A DNA stretch of 64,000 nucleotides from SZUA-229 sp041589455 (GTDB lineage Bacteria; Pseudomonadota; Gammaproteobacteria; SZUA-229), in NCBI GenBank assembly GCA_041589455.1, contig JBFHVQ010000001.1, positions 57,330 through 121,329 of the forward strand, given 5' to 3'. The notes beneath the pieces are model-generated. The model saw nothing but the letters and a program-made list of their open reading frames with translations, was not told the DNA's origin and did no database searches. The translations under genes were made by a program, and so were the position numbers. Numbering within the stretch: position 1 is the first letter of the stretch; each line of letters begins with the position of its first letter. Below, one piece after another: positions 57,735 to 64,000 of the stretch.

Positions 57735-60659
57735 GTGACAGTGAACAGTACTCTAGATCTAATAAAACACCTCCCCGAAATCTTACATGATCGTGTGTTA
57801 CGGCACTGGCAGGACTGGCAGGCTGCTTGCGACTCTGCATCTCTTGATCCACTGGCGGGCTCTTCGTTGCAACAATTGGGTAAGGTCTGGGCATGCAGTG
57901 AGTTTGTTGCAACGCGTATGATTCGTAACCCGGCGCTGTGGTTTGAATTGCTCGAGCAGCAAGCGCTGGATACCTCATATCAGCTGAGTGATTACAATCA
58001 GTTATTATCAAAATTAATCCCCTGTGAAGACATTGACGACAATCAGCTAATGAAACAGCTGAGAGCATTTCGTCATCAACAAATGATGCGCATTGCCTGG
58101 CGCGATTTGATGAATCTGGCGGATACACGAGAAACCCTGCGTAATCTGACCGATCTGGCTGAGGTCTGTGTTGATCAAACTCTTGAGCTGATTTATCAGG
58201 ATCAGTGTAAGCAGCTGGGTGTACCAACTGATCGTCAGGGTAATGCACAGCGTATGGTGGTGCTGGGTATGGGTAAACTGGGAGGGTATGAACTCAATTT
58301 CTCCTCCGATATTGACCTTATTTTCTGTTTTCCAGAGGAAGGTGAAGTCCAGGGAGGGCGTAGTCTGGCCAACAGTCAGTTTTTTATTCGTCTCGGCCAG
58401 CGATTTATTAAATTACTCAATGATGTGACAGCTGATGGTTTTGTGTTTCGAGTTGATATGCGGCTTAGGCCTTATGGTGACAGTGGCCCACTGGTGATGA
58501 GTCATGGTGCAATGGAGCAGTATTACCAGACTCAGGGACGAGACTGGGAGCGATATGCCATGATTAAGGCGCGTGTCATAGGTGGTGATCGTGTTGAAGG
58601 TCAGGCGATAATGGATATGCTGCGGCCTTTTGTGTTCAGGCGCTATCTGGACTTTGGCGCATTTGAATCGATTCGTGAAATGAAAGCGATGATCGATACC
58701 GAAATACGCCGCAAGGGGAACTTGAATAATATCAAGTTAGGTTCAGGGGGAATCCGTGAAATTGAATTTGTCGGCCAGACATTCCAGCTAATTCGTGGCG
58801 GCGGTGAACCCGAATTACAGATACGCGGTATTGTGGATGTCCTGAAACTGTTGGCGGAAAAGCAATATCTGCAGGACTCAGAAGCTGAGTCCTTACTTAA
58901 AAGCTATGATTTTCTGCGGCGGCTGGAAAATCGTCTGCAGATGTTTGCTGATGCGCAGATACATTTATTGCCTGAAACAGAAGAGCAGCAGGCCAGTATG
59001 GCATTGGCGATGGGATATGATGACTGGGCGAGATTACTCGAAGATTGTAATCGGCATCGTCAGGCGGTTCACCAGTCTTTTGTCCAGCTATTGCATGAGA
59101 CAGGTGAAAACGCCAAGAAGGCACATTCTGAGGGTTCGTTTAATGATATCTGGCAGTTAAGTGAAGATGCAGAAACCATTATTGAACAGTTGCAGAAGCA
59201 AGGCATGGCTGAAGCCGATCAGGTTTATCATCAGTTACATCAATTTAAGGCTTCAAGTACTTTGCGAGGAATTACAGCCACAGGCCGGCAGCGTCTTGAT
59301 ATGCTGATGCCGGATCTATTACGTCAGTTAGTAGAGTACTCGAATACCAGTCAGTTGCTACAGCGCCTGTTAAGCCTGTTGCAGGCTATCTTGCGCAGAA
59401 GTGTCTACCTGTCATTATTGAATGAATATCCCAATGCACTTAAACAGTTACTTGCTTTATGCGCAGCAAGCCCGTGGATTGCCAGTTTGCTAAGCCGTTA
59501 CCCCGTATTACTGGATGAGTTACTGGATTCTCGACATTTATATCAACTGAAAACTCGCGAAGAGCTGGCTCAGGAGCTGGATCAGCTGTTACAGCAGGTA
59601 AGTGATGATGAGGAGCAACAAATTGAGCGCCTGCGTAAATTCAAACAGGCGCAGGTTCTGAGAATTGCAGCGATGGATATTCATGGCGTGCTGGAGGTTT
59701 TTGAAGTCAGTGATCAGCTAACCCAAATCGCGGAAGTATTGCTGGCCAAAGTGAAAAGCCTGGCATGGGCATCGATGGTGGCAAAGCATGGTAAGCCAGT
59801 ATGCATAGTGGATGGTGAGTCCTGTTACCCGGATATGGGGATTGTGGCCTATGGCAAAATGGGAGGACAAGAGCTTAGCTATGGCTCTGACCTGGATCTG
59901 GTTTTCCTGCATAATAGTCGTGGAGAGCGCCAGCAGACGGAAGGCGAGCGTTCATTAGACAATAGCAGTTTTTTCGCGCGCATGGCGCAGCGTATTATTC
60001 ATTTGCTGAGCGTACAAACCGCCAATGGACGACTCTATGAGATCGATATGCGGCTGCGGCCGGACGGAAATGCGGGTATGTTGGTGAGCAATCTCAATGC
60101 GTATGAGATCTATCAGCGTGATAAGGCCTGGACCTGGGAACATCAGGCCCTGGTGAGGGCACGAATTGTTTGCGCAGAGACGCATTTAAATTCAGAATTT
60201 GCTAGAATTCGTCGTTCAATCCTGATGCAGCCCCGTGATAAAATCGCCCTGGCAAAAGATGTAGTGGAAATGCGCAGAAAAATGCGCGATGCTCTTGGTA
60301 GTAAGGCAGGTGCCAGTAAGTTTCATCTGAAGCAGGATCAGGGTGGTGTCGTTGATATCGAGTTTATTGCCCAGTTTGGTGTTTTATCTAGCGCCTCACA
60401 GCAAGCTGTTTTAACAGAGCACACTGCGACCCGACAGATATTACGGCTACTGGCGGAGACTCATGTACTGTCAGAAGATCAGGCGAGTCAATTAGTGCAC
60501 TGCTATCGGGAATACCGTATCTGTAGTCATCAACTGGCATTGCAGGAAAAATCATCTCAGCTGGATGGTGATTCCCTTGGTGAATTACGCCAGCAGGTCA
60601 GCGCTATCTGGTTCCAGGTGATAGAGCAGGCTGCACAGCAGGATACCGCGACTAATTGA
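57735..60659 (+). CDS. glnE: Bifunctional glutamine synthetase adenylyltransferase/adenylyl-removing enzyme
   Basis: Adds or removes AMP on glutamine synthetase in response to PII, setting nitrogen assimilation. The 974-residue protein has two nucleotidyltransferase domains: the N-terminal deadenylylation half with GKLGGYELNFSSDIDLIF (about 180-197) and the C-terminal adenylylation half with GKMGGQELSYGSDLDLVFLH (about 705-724). Each has a GlnE-type helical partner (FRVDMRLRPYG; YEIDMRLRPDG). It initiates at GTG 57735. It leads a glnE-ilvE-zinc-finger gene run with short gaps. Confidence 0.96.
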   Translation: MTVNSTLDLIKHLPEILHDRVLRHWQDWQAACDSASLDPLAGSSLQQLGKVWACSEFVATRMIRNPALWFELLEQQALDTSYQLSDYNQLLSKLIPCEDIDDNQLMKQLRAFRHQQMMRIAWRDLMNLADTRETLRNLTDLAEVCVDQTLELIYQDQCKQLGVPTDRQGNAQRMVVLGMGKLGGYELNFSSDIDLIFCFPEEGEVQGGRSLANSQFFIRLGQRFIKLLNDVTADGFVFRVDMRLRPYGDSGPLVMSHGAMEQYYQTQGRDWERYAMIKARVIGGDRVEGQAIMDMLRPFVFRRYLDFGAFESIREMKAMIDTEIRRKGNLNNIKLGSGGIREIEFVGQTFQLIRGGGEPELQIRGIVDVLKLLAEKQYLQDSEAESLLKSYDFLRRLENRLQMFADAQIHLLPETEEQQASMALAMGYDDWARLLEDCNRHRQAVHQSFVQLLHETGENAKKAHSEGSFNDIWQLSEDAETIIEQLQKQGMAEADQVYHQLHQFKASSTLRGITATGRQRLDMLMPDLLRQLVEYSNTSQLLQRLLSLLQAILRRSVYLSLLNEYPNALKQLLALCAASPWIASLLSRYPVLLDELLDSRHLYQLKTREELAQELDQLLQQVSDDEEQQIERLRKFKQAQVLRIAAMDIHGVLEVFEVSDQLTQIAEVLLAKVKSLAWASMVAKHGKPVCIVDGESCYPDMGIVAYGKMGGQELSYGSDLDLVFLHNSRGERQQTEGERSLDNSSFFARMAQRIIHLLSVQTANGRLYEIDMRLRPDGNAGMLVSNLNAYEIYQRDKAWTWEHQALVRARIVCAETHLNSEFARIRRSILMQPRDKIALAKDVVEMRRKMRDALGSKAGASKFHLKQDQGGVVDIEFIAQFGVLSSASQQAVLTEHTATRQILRLLAETHVLSEDQASQLVHCYREYRICSHQLALQEKSSQLDGDSLGELRQQVSAIWFQVIEQAAQQDTATN

Positions 60660-60723
60660 AAGTTAATTCCCCTGCAAGGTAACAGGCCTGAGGGGTAATG
60701 TTTAGTGATAGGAGTAGAGCAAT

Positions 60724-61650
60724 ATGCAAACCATGGCAGATCGCGATGGTGTAATTTGGTTTGACGGGGAACTGGTTCCCTGGCGAGAAGCTAAGGTACA
60801 TGTATTAACCCATACCTTGCATTATGGCATGGGTGTGTTTGAGGGTGTGTGCGCCTATAAGGCAGAACAGGGCACCGCGATATTTCGTTTGCAGGCTCAT
60901 ACAGATCGCCTGTTTGATTCTGCACAGATTATGCAAATGCCAATGGCATTTGATAAAGACACGATCAATGAAGCACAGCGCATTGCCGTGCGTGAAAATA
61001 ATCTGGAGTCAGCCTATATTCGTCCGATGGTATTTTACGGATCAGAAGGTATGGGATTACGAGCAGATAACTTAAAGACACATGTAATTGTTGCTGCCTG
61101 GGAATGGGGTGCTTATCTGGGTGAAGAGAATATGCGTAAAGGCCTGAGAATTCAGACGTCTTCCTATACTCGGCATCATGTTAATATCAGTATGACCAAG
61201 GCGAAAGCCAATGGCCATTATATAAATTCAATGCTGGCGCTTCAGCAGGCTTTGGCAGATGGTTATGATGAAGCTATGTTGCTTGATAATGAAGGTTATG
61301 TTGCAGAAGGCAGTGGTGAAAATATTTTTATTATCAAAAATGGTGTTATTTATACACCAGATCTAACTTCGGCATTAAATGGGATTACACGAAATACCAT
61401 CTTTGTGCTTTGTGAAAAACTGGGTATTGAAATCGTTGAGAAGCGTATAACGCGTGATGAAGTTTACATTGCTGATGAAGCCTTTTTTACGGGTACAGCA
61501 GCGGAAGTAACGCCAATTCGCGAAGTTGATAATCGAGTCATTGGCTGTGGCAGTCGTGGCCCGATCACAGAAAAATTACAAACCCTGTATTTTGATGTGG
61601 TACATGGACGTAAAGAAATTGATGCAGACTGGTTAACAACGGTCGCTTAA
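60724..61650 (+). CDS. ilvE: Branched-chain amino acid aminotransferase IlvE
   Basis: PLP-dependent class IV aminotransferase making Ile, Leu and Val from their keto acids. The 308-residue product shows THTLHYGMGVFEGVCAYK (about 31-48), the PLP lysine in SMTKAKANGHYINSM (about 158-172), AMLLDNEGYVAEGSGENIFI (about 184-203) and FFTGTAAEVTPIREVDNR. Length and motifs match IlvE rather than D-amino-acid transaminase. It follows glnE by 64 bp on the same strand, a common gammaproteobacterial neighbour. Confidence 0.96.
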   Translation: MQTMADRDGVIWFDGELVPWREAKVHVLTHTLHYGMGVFEGVCAYKAEQGTAIFRLQAHTDRLFDSAQIMQMPMAFDKDTINEAQRIAVRENNLESAYIRPMVFYGSEGMGLRADNLKTHVIVAAWEWGAYLGEENMRKGLRIQTSSYTRHHVNISMTKAKANGHYINSMLALQQALADGYDEAMLLDNEGYVAEGSGENIFIIKNGVIYTPDLTSALNGITRNTIFVLCEKLGIEIVEKRITRDEVYIADEAFFTGTAAEVTPIREVDNRVIGCGSRGPITEKLQTLYFDVVHGRKEIDADWLTTVA

Positions 61651-61688
61651 TTAATTTTTAAAAACTTACTCATAAGAGATTATAAATA

Positions 61689-61892
61689 ATGCTTAAGACA
61701 ACTGTGGGTGATGAGAATCTGGCTAGTCCAAATAGTAAAAACACATATGATGTGACAGAGGCAGACTTACCAGTGCATTGCCCAATGCCCGGAAGTAGCT
61801 TGTGGAATTCACACCCGCAGGTGTTTATCGCATTTGACAAAAATGGTGATGGAAAGTGTCCTTATTGTGGCGCTGAATATCACCTTAAATAA
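61689..61892 (+). CDS. Zinc-finger domain protein (zf-CHCC type)
   Basis: 67-residue protein with a zinc motif arranged CP...WNSHPQVFIAF...KCPYCGAEYHL (His and Cys ligands about residues 28-66), as in bacterial relatives of the mitochondrial NDUFS6 zinc domain. Its function is not established. It sits 38 bp downstream of ilvE, the usual gammaproteobacterial order glnE-ilvE-zinc finger. TAAGAGAT precedes the ATG. A terminator-like hairpin follows at 61900-61931. Confidence 0.88.
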   Translation: MLKTTVGDENLASPNSKNTYDVTEADLPVHCPMPGSSLWNSHPQVFIAFDKNGDGKCPYCGAEYHLK

Positions 61893-61899
61893 GTGGTTT

Positions 61900-61931
61900 A
61901 CACTGAGTACGATTAATCTCGTATTCAGTGT
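61900..61931. terminator. Terminator-like hairpin between convergent genes
   Basis: ACACTGAGTACGA (61900-61912), loop TTAATC, TCGTATTCAGTGT (61919-61931): a 13-bp stem with one G-T pair. The T-run is poor, but the position between convergent genes suits a two-way transcript end. Confidence 0.6.
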
Positions 61932-61965
61932 TGTCTACAGCGCCCTGATGAATCCATCTACTGGA

Positions 61966-64000
61966 TCAATGTTTTAACTTTTCTTCCCTTCGCAGGCTCC
62001 ATAATCCCGCATACTTATTGAAAGAGTTTTGTGTATAATTCATCGCAGAAACAAACCCAGCAGCGCCATCCAGAATTCCCAAACGTAATATATAAATCAG
62101 AAAGAAAGTCCAGCAAGCCCTCAGGGATGCACCGATCAAACCACCGCCCCAGCGATTCTCGTCGAAATATTTCTGGCTGCTTAGCCATGCGTAATCACTC
62201 GCTTTGCGTATGCCATGGCCATAGTCACGATGAGTATAGTGTAATAGTCGACCTTCCAGTTTGCCCTGTTTCTGAGGTTCAGGTAACACCACACGTTCGT
62301 GAATGGTTGATTCTGTAAACTGGGAGCCTTCTCGAATAAAGAGTCTTAATGGCGCTCTGGCGCTGCGACCAAAATCCATGCGGTGACCATAAAGCATAAC
62401 CGCCCAGGGTGTTTTGTAGCCGTTGAATTCTGGTTTTTCCTGACTAAGAATGCAGTCGATATCATAACGTAGCTCAGGCGTGAGACGTTCATCAGCATCG
62501 ATAGAGAGCACCCATTCACAGCTGGCTTTATCAAGTGCACGTTGTTTTTGTATGCCATAGCCTGGCCAGTCAGTCTGGTAAATCTTATCGGTATACTGGC
62601 GTGCAATTTCCAGTGTGTTATCGTCAGAACCACTATCAACAATGATGATTTCATCTGCCCACGGGTGAACGGATTGCAGGCAATCTTCTATGCGATCTTC
62701 TTCATTTTTAGTGATGATCGTGACCGACAGGCTATGTTTTCGTGGTGGTGATTTTTTTTTAAGCTGGTTATTCAGATGGCTTATCGCACCTAGAATAATT
62801 GCCAGATAAAATACATAAAAATTGATTGGTCTGGAGCGCTCAAAAATGGCTTCTGAAAGGCCGAAGACAATAAATGAAATAATAAGTACCAGACCAGCCA
62901 GGGCAAGACGATTAATATCCGGGTTATCATTTTTCCTGCTGTGTACAATAAGCTGTTTTAGAGGGATATAAAACAGCATCAGCAGTGCCAGAAATGCAAT
63001 TATGCCACCATTGATCAGTGCAGAAATAAACTGATTGTGTGGGTGTGAAAACTGGCGGATAAATTTATTGCGTAATCCGGCATCAATCTGTTGCTGAATC
63101 TGCGACTGAAAATTACCCCATCCTATGCCAGTAATGGGGTTTTCTTTGAATATTTTTAGTGATGCCTGCCACATTTCTAAGCGTGCACCGATTGAGGTGG
63201 CTCGAAGCTGAGAGTCAATTGGACTATTATTATAAATTTTTATATTGTTCATGGTTCGATCGATTTGATTCTGAACCTGCGTTTGTGGAATCAGATAAAT
63301 AATCAGTACTAATGCAGTCGTTAATATAGCGATTGCAGATTTTTGTTTATTACTCAATGATTGGTTATAGAACCAGAAGAACAAAACAAAAACAAAAGGT
63401 AATGCTGCCCAACTACCTCTAGCAATGGCTAAGTTGCTAGAAATTAAAGCCGCCATAACGGCAAGGACAGGTAACAGGACTTGCCAGGACGCTTTAGCCC
63501 GAAACCAGCCAATGCCAGCAAGTGACATCATGCCCATTGCAATGGCCAAGTCTCCAAACAATATCGGGTGTGTAAAACTCCTGGCGCGTGGTTTCTGGAG
63601 TGTTAACACCTCATACCATGCAAGGCTCATTGTAATCAGGCTGCCAGCAATCAGGCCATACCAGAAATACTCCTGCTTAATACCGTTCTCACGGATATAA
63701 ATATAGACAGGGATGATTAGCAGCAGATGAGCAAATTTCTGGGCGCCAGCAAAATCCAGTTCAGAATTATAACTGAGAATCACAGCAAGTATAAAAAACA
63801 GGCTAGATGTTACATACACCAGGGTTTCATGGCGTTGAGGCTGGCTAAAAAAAGTTTTATTTCTGAAACTCAGTAGTAGCCCAGCTATGCTTAATAAAAC
63901 AAGAATTAAGCCATTCATGCCTTTAATAGTTAAAACAGTGGCGGGATATATCAGCAGGCTAAAGCAAATCAGATAGGTGGAAAACCGGCTGGCTTCGGTA
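61966..64000 (-). CDS. O-antigen ligase/polymerase-like and family 2 glycosyltransferase fusion (partial)
   Basis: The frame stays open to the window edge, so the N-terminus is missing; ATG 63918 is an internal methionine, and upstream codons encode another membrane segment (STYLICFSLLIYPATVL). The N-terminal part is polytopic with Wzy-C/O-antigen ligase features (GIGWGNFQSQI, RQFSHPHNQFISALINGG). After NNQLKKKSPP comes a family 2 glycosyltransferase of the WaaE/KdtX type (VTIITKNEEDRIEDCLQSVH, IVDSGSDDNTLEIA, LSIDADERLTPEL). Both act in lipopolysaccharide or surface glycan assembly. The junction is encoded by a run of nine A (62752-62760). Confidence 0.85.
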   Translation of the reverse strand, partial: TEASRFSTYLICFSLLIYPATVLTIKGMNGLILVLLSIAGLLLSFRNKTFFSQPQRHETLVYVTSSLFFILAVILSYNSELDFAGAQKFAHLLLIIPVYIYIRENGIKQEYFWYGLIAGSLITMSLAWYEVLTLQKPRARSFTHPILFGDLAIAMGMMSLAGIGWFRAKASWQVLLPVLAVMAALISSNLAIARGSWAALPFVFVLFFWFYNQSLSNKQKSAIAILTTALVLIIYLIPQTQVQNQIDRTMNNIKIYNNSPIDSQLRATSIGARLEMWQASLKIFKENPITGIGWGNFQSQIQQQIDAGLRNKFIRQFSHPHNQFISALINGGIIAFLALLMLFYIPLKQLIVHSRKNDNPDINRLALAGLVLIISFIVFGLSEAIFERSRPINFYVFYLAIILGAISHLNNQLKKKSPPRKHSLSVTIITKNEEDRIEDCLQSVHPWADEIIIVDSGSDDNTLEIARQYTDKIYQTDWPGYGIQKQRALDKASCEWVLSIDADERLTPELRYDIDCILSQEKPEFNGYKTPWAVMLYGHRMDFGRSARAPLRLFIREGSQFTESTIHERVVLPEPQKQGKLEGRLLHYTHRDYGHGIRKASDYAWLSSQKYFDENRWGGGLIGASLRACWTFFLIYILRLGILDGAAGFVSAMNYTQNSFNKYAGLWSLRREEKLKH

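Overview
The window reads as chromosomal DNA of a free-living, motile, Gram-negative gammaproteobacterium. Supporting signs are TonB-dependent outer-membrane receptors, a fxsA-groES-groEL block, OxyR, the ArgA kinase/acetyltransferase fusion, GlnE, PurT, DjlA, DsbD, an MCP and c-di-GMP proteins. Genus cannot be fixed from sequence alone. A CIRCE operator on groESL and an ergothioneine (egt) cluster argue against Enterobacteriaceae. Most of the window is ordinary core genome; roughly 9.7-20.4 kb is AT-rich accessory DNA.

Layout. (1) 0.1-5.5 kb: cobalamin acquisition, with a B12 riboswitch, BtuB-type receptor, TonB-like protein, BtuDC ABC transporter and a PduO-type adenosyltransferase. (2) 5.7-9.7 kb: a coiled-coil membrane protein, then an operator-controlled SDR-like/TetR/ROK kinase operon and a DUF2058 protein. 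(3) 10.0-12.65 kb: what I read as integron-type gene cassettes lying on the minus strand (SRPBCC gene plus attC; divergent TetR/SDR pair plus degenerate attC), with an IS3-family scar and no integrase in view. (4) 12.7-20.8 kb: two large lipoproteins (FN3; PKD plus beta-propeller), a CHASE2-GGDEF-EAL protein and a small membrane protein. (5) 20.9-25.6 kb: CDF transporter, then the minus-strand run aroQ-accB-accC-prmA-zinc-ribbon protein. (6) 26-28.4 kb: a class I adenylate-cyclase-like protein without its catalytic motif and a PlsC-type acyltransferase. (7) 28.5-33.9 kb: disulfide and stress genes (TlpA-like, DsbD, FxsA, GroESL). (8) 33.9-34.7 kb: a gene-free block with a sigma54-type promoter and two tandem, related, terminator-ended RNA units. 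(9) 34.7-37.6 kb: PilZ protein and ZnuABC. (10) 37.6-44.3 kb: acyltransferase, NadC, EgtBCD and an HDOD protein. (11) 44.3-51.7 kb: ArgA, ArgE, OxyR, an MCP and IlvD. (12) 51.8-57.6 kb: TonB receptor with divergent YfiR-family protein, PurT, a CheZ-like protein and a DjlA-like co-chaperone. (13) 57.7-64 kb: GlnE, IlvE, a zinc-finger protein, and an O-antigen-ligase/glycosyltransferase fusion that runs off the right edge.

The strongest candidates for undescribed biology are the tandem RNA units at 34.3-34.7 kb and the minus-strand cassettes at 10.0-11.9 kb. Next come the catalytically dead class I cyclase homologue at 26.0-27.7 kb and the A9 homopolymer at the domain junction of the ligase/glycosyltransferase fusion. 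No tRNA, rRNA or CRISPR array was recognised. Domain positions are estimates made by eye.
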